A DNA stretch of 64,000 nucleotides from contig NZ_JAUSZN010000001.1 of the NCBI RefSeq assembly GCF_030817595.1, positions 2,302,001 to 2,366,000 of the forward strand, given 5' to 3'. The position numbers and the translations under genes were made by a program. The notes beneath the pieces were generated by a model. It was not told where the DNA came from. It saw only the letters and a program-made list of their open reading frames with translations, and did not search any database. Source of the stretch: Neobacillus niacini (GTDB taxonomy: Bacteria; Bacillota; Bacilli; Bacillales; Cytobacillaceae). Shown one piece after another: positions 34,988-44,772 of this stretch (position 1 is the first letter of the stretch; every line of letters starts with the position of its first letter).

Positions 34988-35355
34988 CGTAGTAATCCTC
35001 CTTTAGAAAGTAACCAGTATACGTCACCATTTATTGCACTATTGCCCTAACTATAATTTTATGGAAACCATTGGATATTTAAACATTCCTACTTCCTGTT
35101 TACTACTTGATAAAACCTTTCTTTTATATAGAGGAAAACCATTTGGAATGATGTAGCCATATAGGAAAACGTGATTTCTAAAAGGTAGGAAATTCAGTGT
35201 AAAATAATATAAATTATTTTGATAGTGATTGTATTTAGTTTACTACAAGGATAAAGTTACACTATAAATATATTAATTTACATCATATTTCCTACCTTTT
35301 AAAAAAACAAAAAAAACTATTATGTAATAATAAAATACTTAACCCTTTGAAATCT
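34988..35355. other. Intergenic region with 14-bp inverted repeat
   Basis: About 370 AT-rich bases without a gene. AAAAGGTAGGAAAT (35180-35193) and ATTTCCTACCTTTT (35287-35300) are a perfect inverted repeat 93 bases apart, next to the 3' end of the uncharacterised gene at 35356. Confidence 0.6.
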
Positions 35356-36318
35356 CTATCCACCTACATTGTCAACGTGAGTTGTAACATGATAGACCTT
35401 TCTTGTTGGGAAATTAAAAATTGGTTTATCATTCCACTCTCTCGAAACTTCTACTAGAGAATATGTACTTGATTCAGTTTTGTGTTCGCCACGTTCTAAA
35501 CAGAAGTTTGAAGGCAAACAGAAAAGCATATGATACGCTTTTAGCATTTTTAATGCAAAATCTCTTGTACTAGGTTTTATTCCACTCTCCGCTGAAATAG
35601 TATCTAATGAAATACTAACATCTGTATTTTTCCCATACCTACTACGTAAGAATGATAGTATGTAAAAAGCATTAATGCCTAAATCTTTTGTAGTAACGCA
35701 TTTTATAAAAGCATTCATGCCCACCATATGTGTACAATCCTTACCATTATCATAAAATGTGCCAACATAATCGCCTTCTTCCACACCTTCTTCATTTAAG
35801 GGGTTTCTAAAACCTGTTGCTAATAATGGTTCTTTAACTTGTCTTCTTTTAAGTGTTGTTCCACCTGTCAACATCTTCTTGATTTCATTGTCCCACTCTT
35901 CAAACAACATGAATTGTGGAAAACCATAATCCCCATATTCATCTGGAAACCAACGTACAGGGGCTTTTGCAAACGAATGTGTTGCTGTAATTCCTAATCG
36001 GTCGAGTACACCACCTTTTTTAAAAATATAGTTATACTCTTTGTTTGTTTCTGCAATACCCATCATTTTCAAGATTGCCTTATGAGTTGTGTTTTCTAAT
36101 TCCATAAAGCCATATTTAGCGTAACGGTACAACCAAGTGATTAAGAATACATATGTATATGCAACCGCAACATGCGGTGCTTTTTTCTTATTTAATTCTT
36201 CATCTTTTACTAACATTTCAAACATTTCATTTGGCATTAGGAGGTAATTCTCTCTACCTTTGTAGTCGTATTCAACAATTCCTTCTAATTCTGATTTTGT
36301 TAATTGTGTCTTTGCCAT
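35356..36318 (-). CDS. Uncharacterised protein, possible replication-initiator type
   Basis: A 320-residue protein that I do not confidently recognise. It has an LTKSELEGIVEYDYKGRENYLLMPNEMFEML start, a helical middle (VFLITWLYRYAKYGFMELE, TNKEYNYIFKKGGVLDRLGIT) and a C-terminal region with NAFYILSFLRSRYGKNTDVSISLDTISAESGIKPSTRDFALKML abbreviated here as a winged-helix-like block at about 225-270. This winged-helix layout recalls plasmid/ICE replication proteins. The ATG at 36318 is preferred because AAAGGGG precedes it. Strong hairpins flank the gene on both sides, which fits an origin region. Confidence 0.55.
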   Translation of the reverse strand: MAKTQLTKSELEGIVEYDYKGRENYLLMPNEMFEMLVKDEELNKKKAPHVAVAYTYVFLITWLYRYAKYGFMELENTTHKAILKMMGIAETNKEYNYIFKKGGVLDRLGITATHSFAKAPVRWFPDEYGDYGFPQFMLFEEWDNEIKKMLTGGTTLKRRQVKEPLLATGFRNPLNEEGVEEGDYVGTFYDNGKDCTHMVGMNAFIKCVTTKDLGINAFYILSFLRSRYGKNTDVSISLDTISAESGIKPSTRDFALKMLKAYHMLFCLPSNFCLERGEHKTESSTYSLVEVSREWNDKPIFNFPTRKVYHVTTHVDNVGG

Positions 36319-36366
36319 TTTATTTATTCCCCTTTTTCTCTTAATAGAAAAAAGAGGTAATTCCAT

Positions 36367-36700
36367 ATATATGTTTAATTGTTATTTGTACTCTATTTTT
36401 TACTTCCTCAATACTTTATGTTTTATGTTCTGGAAACACCCCTTTAATCCTTTTTATTTCAACCTTGTTAAAGAGTAGAAGGGGAGCGTTAGCCTCGTAC
36501 TCACGTGAGCGAAGCGAATCACCCTCTACTCTGTATGTATGTTTTCTATGTATTTATGTCTTCTATGTAATACAGTAAGATTCATGTTCATTTTTCCACT
36601 TTAATTCTTACCAAATTAGTAAGATTTATGTTATTTTTTAACTTTCATTTCATACTACCTAGTAAATTTCCAATCTTAATTTTTTTTCCTTATTTTCTTA
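36367..36700. other. Candidate replication or transfer origin
   Basis: A non-coding stretch of about 330 bases holding a long stem (AGAGTAGAAGGG at 36472-36483 with CCCTCTACTCT at 36522-36532), the ten-base palindrome CTCACGTGAG at 36500-36509, an AGCGAAGCGA string, and two near-direct repeats of AGTAAGATTYATGTT at about 36583 and 36620. It lies just upstream of the uncharacterised gene. The structure is clear; the origin function is inferred. Confidence 0.5.
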
Positions 36701-37084
36701 CTAACATGGTAAATCTTCCAAGTCCATCCCATAGACAATAAAACCTTTGGTATTTATAATATCTTCATCTAATGTTAAACTTTCATTAGAGATTGCTTTT
36801 TTAATCTGTTTTGTTTGATGGTTCTCAACTGTATATATAACAGACCCAATCTGAAAGTATTTAACGTTTAATCTTACTTCACTAAGGTTTTTATATTTCG
36901 AATTATATGTTAGTTTATCATGCAACCAATCCTCAACAAATTCTACTCTCTCATACAAGTAATCATAGTCAATCAAAGCATTTTCATCATGCCATGTAAG
37001 ATATGAAATATCTCCATACACATATTTTTCTCTACCAAATTCCTTTAATATTGATGAAGCTACGATTTTCATATCTGCACTCAT
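36701..37084 (-). CDS. Hypothetical protein
   Basis: A 127-residue acidic protein (MSADMKIVASSILKEFGRE and onward) without signal peptide or membrane segment. It contains the aromatic-rich YGDISYLTWHDENALIDYDYLYE block. No family is recognised. The ATG at 37084 is favoured because AAAGGATG precedes it; another ATG pair lies three codons upstream. It sits upstream of the candidate origin, on the same strand as the gene at 35356. Confidence 0.6.
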   Translation of the reverse strand: MSADMKIVASSILKEFGREKYVYGDISYLTWHDENALIDYDYLYERVEFVEDWLHDKLTYNSKYKNLSEVRLNVKYFQIGSVIYTVENHQTKQIKKAISNESLTLDEDIINTKGFIVYGMDLEDLPC

Positions 37085-37284
37085 TTTCATCATCCTTTAC
37101 ATTTTGTTATTATTTTTGAAAAACCTTTTTAAGTTTGTTAAAAAGGTTATAAATTTTTCCTTACTCTATAAATCTCCAATATTTTAATACCAATTCATTC
37201 TTCCTAAACAAACGCTTCAAACAAAGCTCATTATCATTTCGAAACCCCTCCCAGAAAATTTTCTTCTCTTTTTATCAAAATCTG

Positions 37285-37446
37285 TTGACAAGAGATATTG
37301 ATTACATGTATTATTAAGTTAAGGTTGAATATCTATGTCAACTAATCATTATAGAGAAGTATTTTTATTATATCAAACTATGTTATGTTTGTCAATATTT
37401 TTTTGTGCACTTAAAAAACCTATCAATCTCTTGATAGGTTTTTTTG
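37285..37446 (+). ncRNA. Candidate small RNA with promoter and terminator
   Basis: TTGACA at 37285 followed after about 18 bases by TATTAT looks like a promoter. About 120 bases further on, AAAACCTATCAA/TTGATAGGTTTTTTT (37413-37446) forms a terminator. Together they would give an RNA of roughly 120 nt. A 69-codon ORF runs across the terminator and is not convincing. The site lies among the replication-like genes, where antisense or regulatory RNAs are common. Confidence 0.4.
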
Positions 37447-37612
37447 TTTTAGACTGCATTATTTTTTATTTATTTCCTACTGCATACACTCAATATCCAA
37501 CAATTAAAATTCTGTCATTAAAGCGGTTTTTGTTAGTTCTTTGATAAAAACACAATTTTATGTACCGCCCTGTTGGTTAATCAAAAAACAGAATGATTCC
37601 ACCCTTTTAAAA

Positions 37613-37945
37613 TTATTTTTTTGTATTATTTTGTAAATCCGCTTCTGGTACCCACCATTCTGTTCCCTCGTCAGAACCATCTAGCATTTGTACAAGAACC
37701 ATTTTATCCTTTTTGCTTACTTCAATTACCTTTACGTCATAATCTTCAAACAACATATTAATAGTTTCGCCATCTACATCAATTTCACCATCTGTATCTT
37801 TTAATTGCTCTTCAAAATCATGAATAGTATCATAACCAATTATACTATCCGTTAGAGTAAGTTTCTCTCCTTCTTCATATCCACCACACGCTGATAAGAC
37901 TATTGCTGTTAAAGCCAATACACTAACAAGTTTATACCTCAACAT
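37613..37945 (-). CDS. Small lipoprotein
   Basis: A 110-residue lipoprotein. The signal peptide MLRYKLVSVLALTAIVLSAC has lipobox VLSAC with the cysteine at residue 20. The mature part is acidic with a DFEEQLKDTDGEID segment and a C-terminal EGTEWWVPEADLQ, recalling small cell-envelope proteins of mobile elements that may affect surface exclusion. GGGGGCAAG precedes the ATG. Function unknown. Confidence 0.75.
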   Translation of the reverse strand: MLRYKLVSVLALTAIVLSACGGYEEGEKLTLTDSIIGYDTIHDFEEQLKDTDGEIDVDGETINMLFEDYDVKVIEVSKKDKMVLVQMLDGSDEGTEWWVPEADLQNNTKK

Positions 37946-38032
37946 ATTCTTGCCCCCATAATAAATTGTAATTTTTTCACAAAACTATATATTTAATATA
38001 AAAGTACCACAATTTTCTATTATCAAGAATAC

Positions 38033-38197
38033 CTATTTTCTGGTTGTAATCATTTCATTTAATAATTGTTTATACAGAAATAATCTTTTGCTCCGTATGG
38101 AATTTCTAAAACCTGTATAGGTGGGTCTTGCCTTTTCACCCTCTTGTGCTACTTTCTTAGTGTAATAGGCAATATGTTTCAAATGTTTATTCATCAT
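38033..38197 (-). CDS. Small basic protein overlapping the integrase, candidate excisionase
   Basis: A 54-codon ORF that overlaps the last 11 bases of the integrase in another frame. Translation MMNKHLKHIAYYTKKVAQEG continues through RPTYTGFRNSIRSKRLFLYK to a TAG. AAGGAGTAG lies about eight bases before the ATG, inside the integrase gene, so translation is coupled. It is strongly basic and helical, with the size and placement of recombination directionality factors (Xis). No homology is recognised; the call rests on position, ribosome site and composition. Confidence 0.55.
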   Translation of the reverse strand: MMNKHLKHIAYYTKKVAQEGEKARPTYTGFRNSIRSKRLFLYKQLLNEMITTRK

Positions 38198-39110
38198 TTC
38201 TTCTACTCCTTAAATTCATTAATGGACTAGAAGATACTGCCTTATTTAGTAACTGTTCATCATTCATGGTATGCAGATATCTTTGTGTCACAGAGATGTC
38301 AGAATGCCCTAATAAGCGTGAAAGAGAGTAGACATCAATATTACCACTCGTCAAGCATTGGACAGCGTAAAAGTGTCTAAAAGTGTGCGGGGAAACCCTT
38401 TTACCGTCAATACCTGCTCTCTCACCTGCTTTCTTTATGATATTATCCAAAGCAACATGTGAAATACTACCACCTGTGTAATTGAGGAAATAATTATCAA
38501 CTGTGTCTATATCTTTAAAATATTCCTTTTTAATTCTCTCATACTTAATTAAAATTCTTTTGAGTGCAGGTGAAATGAAAACAACTCTTTCTTTATTCCC
38601 TTTCCCATTTACAAGGATAGAGGTTTCTCTGACGTTTTCTGACTTCAATCCTCTAATTTCCATTGCTCTTAATCCACAATCAGCAAGCATTGCTGTGATT
38701 GCCTTATTTCTGGTTTCGAGATAGTTTTTATATGAAAAAGCATCAATCATGCTTTTCACTTCTTTGACAGTAAAACCATTTAGAATCTTTATTGGTACTT
38801 TTGGTACTTCAACCTTTTTTGCAATGTTTTCTTTTATATATTCCTCATTCTCACACCATGAAAAGAACGCCTTTATCATTTTGAACATTGAAACAATACT
38901 TTGTGGCTGTAATCCATCTTTTTGCTTCAACCTCACATACGCTTTTAAATCGTGAGTGGTGATACTTTCTAATTCTGTAATTGCTCTTTTTTCCTTTAGA
39001 TATTGCTTCAACTGCTTGTACTCTTGACGTTTGTTTTTCATGGTCTTTGCAGTGAATCCTTTCGCTTGGCAATGGTACAAATACTCTTCTAAAACATCCT
39101 CAAATAACAC
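38187..39110 (-). CDS. Tyrosine recombinase (island integrase)
   Basis: A 307-residue XerC/D-type recombinase. The SAM-like core-binding domain spans about 1-90, and the catalytic domain follows with ARG in LADCGLRAMEIRGL, lysine in NGKGNKERVVF, HTFRHFYA (H-x-x-R), LGHSDISVTQRYLH carrying histidine and the nucleophilic tyrosine. All catalytic residues are present. I choose GTG 39110 as start because AAAGGTGG sits directly upstream; the frame extends 29 codons further without a site. It ends 182 bases from the yneF repeat and probably catalyses insertion there. Confidence 0.93.
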   Translation of the reverse strand: MLFEDVLEEYLYHCQAKGFTAKTMKNKRQEYKQLKQYLKEKRAITELESITTHDLKAYVRLKQKDGLQPQSIVSMFKMIKAFFSWCENEEYIKENIAKKVEVPKVPIKILNGFTVKEVKSMIDAFSYKNYLETRNKAITAMLADCGLRAMEIRGLKSENVRETSILVNGKGNKERVVFISPALKRILIKYERIKKEYFKDIDTVDNYFLNYTGGSISHVALDNIIKKAGERAGIDGKRVSPHTFRHFYAVQCLTSGNIDVYSLSRLLGHSDISVTQRYLHTMNDEQLLNKAVSSSPLMNLRSRRNDE

Positions 39111-39112
39111 AA

Positions 39113-39165
39113 AAAAACCACCTTTCATTGGTTTAGTTTCCAATAGAAAAAGTGGTTTCGGATTA
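39113..39165. terminator. Hairpin between integrase and yneF
   Basis: AAACCACCTTTCATTGG and CCAATAGAAAAAGTGGTTT form an interrupted stem between the integrase start and the yneF end. It resembles the original yneF terminator at 19205-19234 and probably replaces it for the restored yneF gene. Confidence 0.55.
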
Positions 39166-39291
39166 GTTTGATGAAAGATAAAGCAGAAATAAGACAATTT
39201 TCTGATGAAAAATTCACTCTACAACAAAATGTTTATGAAAACTTGTCCTTTAAATGCTTATCAACCAACTACAAACCCTTGATATAAGGGT

Positions 39292-39388
39292 TTATTTGCC
39301 TTGCTGTTTATTCATAGCAGACATCATTTGGTTAATCTTCTTCTGAGAAGGCTTCATACCCATTTGCATCATCATCATTTTTAGCATT
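39292..39388 (-). repeat. Right attachment site: 97-bp repeat within yneF
   Basis: Identical to 19246-19342. Recombination inside this repeat would excise a circle of 20,046 bp carrying one copy and leave yneF intact. Confidence 0.93.
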
Positions 39389-39513
39389 TGCTCATTAATT
39401 GGCGGATTTTTCTTTAAATAGTCCATCATATATTTACGAGCAATGAAAAATCCTAGAGCTACACCAGCTACTAAGGCTAGAATAACAACTAGAATCCATA
39501 GACCTGTACCCAT
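39292..39513 (-). CDS. yneF: YneF family protein (UPF0154)
   Basis: A 73-residue protein with one N-terminal membrane helix ([20 protein letters not shown]) and a cytoplasmic tail ending [13 protein letters not shown], matching YneF/UPF0154. Function is unknown. The ATG at 39513 follows AGGAGGAAG. Its last 97 bases are the duplicated att sequence, so the C-terminus is encoded by the island copy. Placement between sirA and the ccd region matches B. subtilis. Confidence 0.92.
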   Translation of the reverse strand: MGTGLWILVVILALVAGVALGFFIARKYMMDYLKKNPPINEQMLKMMMMQMGMKPSQKKINQMMSAMNKQQGK

Positions 39514-39590
39514 TAAACTTCCTCCTTCATGTTGTCTACCATACAGTGTACTAAATAAAACAGGAATATACAATATTCTCTTTCAAAAGA

Positions 39591-40034
39591 TTAAACATAT
39601 TTTCTCTCTTTAATAGGCCTTAACCATCCAAATCTTTGATGATCCAGGTCTAATGCCATAAAGGAGGATTCACATTTTCTCAGCACTTCAAAGAATATGG
39701 TCTCTGCTTCATAGCTTCCTGTAGCCTCAATCGTGATTAAATCCTGGTACACCCTTAATTTCGCTGCACTTAGTTTTCCACTTAATTCAATTGAGTATGT
39801 ACCATGTTCAGCACGAAACCCTTTCTTTTTTCCAAGTTGTTTCTGAATTAAATTGTGGATTTTCAAAACTTCTATCGACTTTGTTATATACGTTATTTGT
39901 TTATTGGTTATAAACTTCAGTTCACCTTCTGCTTTGTCATGTTCCTGAAAAAGCTGATAAAACATACGCTCTCTTCCGAAGTAATGGGCGGCAAATTCAT
40001 CTTCTATTAAATAAAGCTGATAATGTCTCACCAC
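39591..40034 (-). CDS. sirA: Sporulation inhibitor of replication SirA
   Basis: A 147-residue protein matching SirA (YneE), which binds DnaA domain I to block new rounds of replication at the onset of sporulation. The start MVRHYQLYLIEDEFAAHYFGRE and C-terminus LDHQRFGWLRPIKE are typical. It lies in its usual place between tkt and yneF. GGAGAGATC precedes the start. In B. subtilis it is controlled by Spo0A; no 0A box was checked here. Confidence 0.88.
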   Translation of the reverse strand: MVRHYQLYLIEDEFAAHYFGRERMFYQLFQEHDKAEGELKFITNKQITYITKSIEVLKIHNLIQKQLGKKKGFRAEHGTYSIELSGKLSAAKLRVYQDLITIEATGSYEAETIFFEVLRKCESSFMALDLDHQRFGWLRPIKERKYV

Positions 40035-40219
40035 GATCTCTCCTTCGTTGATAACCTTTCTATCAATTATAAATAAGCGCTGTCAAAACATTTGTCTTTT
40101 ACCGGCAAAAAATATCACTATTATTGTCGAATGCATAAGTTTCTTCCAAATATTATTATATCCTACTAATAATTTGAATTTCACGCAGCAATCCAAAGTT
40201 CAAAATCTATTCCTAAACG

Positions 40220-40250
40220 AAAAAAAGAGAACAGCTAATAGCCGTTCCCT
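40220..40250 (-). terminator. Terminator of tkt
   Basis: On the minus strand GAACGGCTAT and AGCTGTTC pair and are followed by a run of seven U. Confidence 0.8.
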
Positions 40251-40265
40251 TTAGATCTAATCATT

Positions 40266-42272
40266 TTATTTTTGAAGAAGTGCTTTCACGCGTGCAACCA
40301 CGTTACTTACGCTAAAACCGTATTCTTCCATAATTTTTTCTCCAGGTGCGGAAGCCCCGAATGTATCGATTGCTAGAACGTCACCTTCATCACCTGTGTA
40401 TTTGTGCCAGCCGAATGATGAACCAACCTCAATTCCAAGACGCTTCTTCACGTTTTTAGGAAGAACTGAGTTTTTATATTCTTGTGATTGCTGTTCAAAG
40501 CGATCCCATGATGGCATGCTTACAACAGATACATGAATTCCTTCACCAGCTAAAGCAGCTTGTGCTTCAACTGCTAAACTTACTTCAGAACCAGTTGCTA
40601 GTAGTAATGCATCTGGAGTCTCCTTTTCAGAAGGAGCAACCACATAAGCACCTTTTGATACGCCTTCGTAAGCGTTTTGATCTGTTCCTTTAAGAGTTGG
40701 CAGATCCTGACGTGTTAATACTAAAGCAGTAGGTTTGTTTGTAGATTCAACTGCTAGCTTCCATGCTGCTGCTGTCTCGTTACCGTCTGCTGGACGGATA
40801 ATAGAAAGACCCGGCATTGCGCGTAGTGCTGCAAGTTGTTCAACAGGCTCATGTGTAGGTCCATCTTCACCAACAGCAATACTATCATGAGTGAATACAT
40901 ACGTTACTGGTAAGCCCATTAACGCAGCCAAACGGATTGCTGGACGCAGGTAATCAGAGAATACAAAGAATGTTCCTCCAAAAATTTTCACTCCGCCATG
41001 TAAAGCGATACCGTTCATTGCTGCACCCATTGCAAATTCACGAACACCAAACCAAATATTTCTGCCTTCGTAGTTGCCTGGTGCAAAATCTCCTGTACCT
41101 TTGATCATCGTTTTATTAGAACCAGCAAGGTCAGCAGATCCGCCGATAAAGATTGGTAAGTTTTTCGCGATACCGTTTAGAGCTTCACCAGATGATGCAC
41201 GGCTAGCTAGAGCTTTACCTTCTGAGTAAACTGGAATATCTTTATCCCAGCCTTCAGGTAATTCATTTTTCAATACTGTTTCTAATTGATTGGCAAGTTC
41301 AGGATATTCCTTTTTGTATTGTGCAAAAAGGTCATTCCATTCTTTTTCTTTCTTAGTACCGTTTTCAACGATAAGGTTTTTGAAGTTATCATATACTTCC
41401 TGCGGAACATGGAAATCTTCCTCAAAAGTCCATTTATAAGCTTCTTTTGTAAGCTTTAATTCGTTTGCTCCAAGCGGAGATCCATGGACACCAGAAGTTC
41501 CTGCGCGGTTTGGTGAGCCGTATCCGATAACCGTTCTAACTTCAATCATTGTAGGACGGTCAAGGTCGTTTCGAGCTTCTTCCAGCGCTTTAGAAATTTC
41601 TTCTAGATTATTTCCATCTTCTACTCGAAGATATTGCCAGCCATATGATAAGAAACGTTCTTTTACACTTTCTGAGAACGACTTATTCAAATCGCCATCA
41701 AGTGAGATATCGTTTGAATCGTATAAAACTACCAAACGGCCTAATTTTAAGTGTCCCGCTAGTGATGCAGCCTCAGCAGATACACCTTCCATTAAATCTC
41801 CATCACCACAAATACTATATGTATAATGGTTCACAATTTCATAATTGTCTTTATTGTAGACACTAGCTGTATGGCGCTCTGCCATTGCCATACCAACAGC
41901 CATCGCGATACCTTGTCCAAGTGGACCAGTAGTCGCTTCTACTCCTTCAGTATGACGGTACTCTGGATGTCCAGGAGTTTTACTTCCCCACTGACGGAAT
42001 TGCTTTAAGTCATCCATTGATAGATTATAACCAGATAAATGAAGCATGCTGTACAATAAAGCAGATCCATGTCCTGCTGATAATACAAAACGATCACGGT
42101 TAAACCACTCTGGGTTTTTTGGGTTGTGGTTCATGAAACGAGTCCATAAAGTGTAGGTCATTGGTGCGGCACCCATCGGCATACCAGGATGGCCTGAATT
42201 TGCCTTTTCAATCATATCGATTGAAAGCGTACGAATAGAGGTTACGGATAAAGCATCAATTGTATCAAACAT
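40266..42272 (-). CDS. tkt: Transketolase
   Basis: A 668-residue transketolase, a thiamine-diphosphate enzyme transferring two-carbon units in the pentose phosphate pathway. The N-terminal [14 protein letters not shown], the ThDP motif [35 protein letters not shown] (GDG...N) near 155-190, and the central [32 protein letters not shown], are all present. Length matches TktA. It lies between ynzC and sirA, as in B. subtilis, and has its own terminator. Confidence 0.97.
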   Translation of the reverse strand: MFDTIDALSVTSIRTLSIDMIEKANSGHPGMPMGAAPMTYTLWTRFMNHNPKNPEWFNRDRFVLSAGHGSALLYSMLHLSGYNLSMDDLKQFRQWGSKTPGHPEYRHTEGVEATTGPLGQGIAMAVGMAMAERHTASVYNKDNYEIVNHYTYSICGDGDLMEGVSAEAASLAGHLKLGRLVVLYDSNDISLDGDLNKSFSESVKERFLSYGWQYLRVEDGNNLEEISKALEEARNDLDRPTMIEVRTVIGYGSPNRAGTSGVHGSPLGANELKLTKEAYKWTFEEDFHVPQEVYDNFKNLIVENGTKKEKEWNDLFAQYKKEYPELANQLETVLKNELPEGWDKDIPVYSEGKALASRASSGEALNGIAKNLPIFIGGSADLAGSNKTMIKGTGDFAPGNYEGRNIWFGVREFAMGAAMNGIALHGGVKIFGGTFFVFSDYLRPAIRLAALMGLPVTYVFTHDSIAVGEDGPTHEPVEQLAALRAMPGLSIIRPADGNETAAAWKLAVESTNKPTALVLTRQDLPTLKGTDQNAYEGVSKGAYVVAPSEKETPDALLLATGSEVSLAVEAQAALAGEGIHVSVVSMPSWDRFEQQSQEYKNSVLPKNVKKRLGIEVGSSFGWHKYTGDEGDVLAIDTFGASAPGEKIMEEYGFSVSNVVARVKALLQK

Positions 42273-42423
42273 TATTTACATCACTCCTGTTTTCTCTAGG
42301 ATAAAAAAAATAATAACAACTTTAATATTATAGCTCTAATCACATTAATTCAACAATTAATTTGACTACTAAACAAATTATTTCACTTCATTATATTTTG
42401 ACACAGGTTGTTGTGCAATATGT

Positions 42424-42450
42424 AAAAAAGGAAAACTAAATGTTTTCCTT
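42424..42450 (-). terminator. Terminator of ynzC
   Basis: AAGGAAAAC and GTTTTCCTT pair on the minus strand, followed by a U-tract. Confidence 0.8.
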
Positions 42451-42455
42451 ATGGA

Positions 42456-42686
42456 TTAATGAAGATTATACTTTTTTCTTTGTTTTATTTTTTCTGGCGT
42501 TACATCATTTCCATCAGGATCAATGATTTTTGTATTTGTTAATGTATCCAGCATAGAATTGCGGAAAGTGGTCAAATACTCGCTTCTTAATTTTGTTTGT
42601 TCCTTTGCTTCTGCTTCTGTTAATCCCGTTGATTTAGCTTTTCTCGCAAGTTCATTAATTCTTGCCATTTTTTCTTTTGAGAGCAT
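42456..42686 (-). CDS. ynzC: DUF896 family protein YnzC
   Basis: A 76-residue helical protein of the DUF896/YnzC family: MLSKEKMARINELARKAKS, then EQTKLRSEYLTTFR and IDPDGNDVTPEKIK. In B. subtilis it belongs to the SOS-inducible yneA-yneB-ynzC unit. The ATG at 42686 follows AAAGGAGGG. Function is not established; a terminator follows. Confidence 0.93.
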   Translation of the reverse strand: MLSKEKMARINELARKAKSTGLTEAEAKEQTKLRSEYLTTFRNSMLDTLTNTKIIDPDGNDVTPEKIKQRKKYNLH

Positions 42687-42808
42687 ATTGGACCCTCCTT
42701 TCAAATACTTAGACTGTGGTTAACGAGGCCTTTGATTTCCGCTTCAACCACTGAGTGACTAAAAGCACAATTAGCGATACATAGCCGCACTTAAAGACTG
42801 ATTTTACT

Positions 42809-43505
<697 letters not shown>

Positions 43506-43829
43506 TTACTCCTCAACGGCGCTTGCATACTCAGTTAAAGACCCCACTTCATAGTTTACAGGAATAATGATTTCTTCCCCAGGATAAATTCGATCCCCAT
43601 CAATTTCATTATGCTTCTGAACCCAGCTAACAAATTCATTATTAGAAAATGAATGCTGATTTGAATATTGGTTAGAGATTTCCCAAAGTGAATCCCCTTC
43701 CGAAACGGTAATCGTTAAAAACTTTTCTTCTACATCTGCATTAAAACGTAATGATAAAATAAAAGCTACTGTGCAGCTCAAGATAATTAATAAAATTGCA
43801 TAAGAGTATCTGTCCCAAATTTTTTTCAT
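43506..43829 (-). CDS. yneA: SOS cell-division inhibitor YneA
   Basis: A 107-residue membrane-anchored protein that delays division during the SOS response. It has an N-terminal helix at about 11-27 (AILLIILSCTVAFILS) and a LysM domain at about 38-92 (ITVSEGDSLWEISNQY and RIYPGEEIIIPV). It is divergent from lexA with two to three SOS boxes between them. It heads the yneA-yneB-ynzC operon. Confidence 0.95.
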   Translation of the reverse strand: MKKIWDRYSYAILLIILSCTVAFILSLRFNADVEEKFLTITVSEGDSLWEISNQYSNQHSFSNNEFVSWVQKHNEIDGDRIYPGEEIIIPVNYEVGSLTEYASAVEE

Positions 43830-43845
43830 ATTATAACCCCTATTC

Positions 43846-43925
43846 AGAATGTATGTTCGTTTTTATATTTTTTATTATAATCCGAACATTTGTTTGTTGT
43901 CAATAATAATTCGAACTTATGTTTG
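43846..43925. promoter_or_regulatory. LexA (SOS) boxes between yneA and lexA
   Basis: Three matches to the Bacillus box CGAACNNNNGTTYG: AGAATGTATGTTCG (43846-43859), CGAACATTTGTTTG (43883-43896) and CGAACTTATGTTTG (43912-43925). The last overlaps the lexA -35. They would give LexA repression of both yneA and lexA itself. Confidence 0.9.
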
Positions 43926-43951
43926 TATAAAATATACGAACATGCTATAAT
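43923..43951 (+). promoter_or_regulatory. lexA promoter
   Basis: TTGTAT (43923-43928) and TATAAT (43946-43951) with a 17-base spacer. The -35 lies within the third SOS box. Confidence 0.75.
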
Positions 43952-43987
43952 AAAGGTAAATATTACATAGGGCGAGGTGTATCTATA

Positions 43988-44611
43988 ATGACAAAAATAT
44001 CTAAGCGCCAGCAGGATATCCTTGAATTTATTAAAGGGGAAGTAAAGAAAAAGGGGTATCCGCCATCCGTTCGGGAAATTGGTGAAGCTGTAGGACTTGC
44101 ATCAAGTTCTACCGTTCATGGTCATTTAGCACGATTGGAAAGCAAAGGACTCATTAGACGAGATCCTACTAAACCGAGAGCGATTGAAATACTAGAAGTG
44201 GATGAAACGGTTAATATACCAAGAAATAATGTTGTCAATGTACCAATTGTGGGTAAGGTAACTGCCGGTCTTCCTATTACCGCCATCGAAAACGTTGAAG
44301 AGTTTTTTCCACTCCCCGAGAGTCTAGCACCTGCAGACGAGCAAGTATTTATGCTAGAAATCATGGGTGAGAGTATGATAGAAGCAGGTATTCTCGATGG
44401 AGATTACGTAATCGTTAGACAGCAGCCAACTGCAAACAACGGAGATATCGTCGTTGCAATGACAGAGGAAGATGAAGCGACTTGTAAAAGATTTTTCAAA
44501 GAAAAAGATTACATTCGCCTGCAGCCTGAAAACTCAACCATGGATCCTATTATCTTAAGAAACGTTTCTATCCTTGGAAAAGTTATTGGGGTTTATCGAC
44601 ATATACATTAG
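43988..44611 (+). CDS. lexA: SOS repressor LexA
   Basis: A 207-residue LexA. The N-terminal winged helix ([37 protein letters not shown]) binds SOS boxes. The Ala-Gly cleavage site is VTAGLP near residue 90, the catalytic serine is in [12 protein letters not shown] near 128, and the lysine is in ATCKRF near 165. Length is normal. Autoregulation is expected from the boxes upstream. A strong terminator follows. Confidence 0.97.
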   Translation: MTKISKRQQDILEFIKGEVKKKGYPPSVREIGEAVGLASSSTVHGHLARLESKGLIRRDPTKPRAIEILEVDETVNIPRNNVVNVPIVGKVTAGLPITAIENVEEFFPLPESLAPADEQVFMLEIMGESMIEAGILDGDYVIVRQQPTANNGDIVVAMTEEDEATCKRFFKEKDYIRLQPENSTMDPIILRNVSILGKVIGVYRHIH

Positions 44612-44614
44612 ACC

Positions 44615-44648
44615 AAAAGAGCAGATTTAGTAGATCTGCTCTTTTTTT
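44615..44648 (+). terminator. Terminator of lexA
   Basis: AAAAGAGCAGAT and ATCTGCTCTTTT pair and are followed by T. Confidence 0.85.
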
Positions 44649-44772
44649 ATCTTAATATTATACAAAAATGTGTATATTTACTCATTCTAACTAGTTTCCA
44701 CTATTTGTATAATAGTATTACACCATGATTTAACCTTAGGTCAAAAAACCAGGCTTAAGGAGAGTGGAATAA

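Noticed and set aside
37335..37544. 69-codon hydrophobic ORF as a type I toxin
   Set aside because: The frame runs through a strong terminator hairpin, so a full-length message is unlikely.
19205..39165. The two similar ACCACTTT hairpins at the island edges as terminal inverted repeats of a transposon
   Set aside because: They behave as terminators for yneF and lie outside and inside the att repeats respectively; the 97-bp direct repeat explains the boundaries better.
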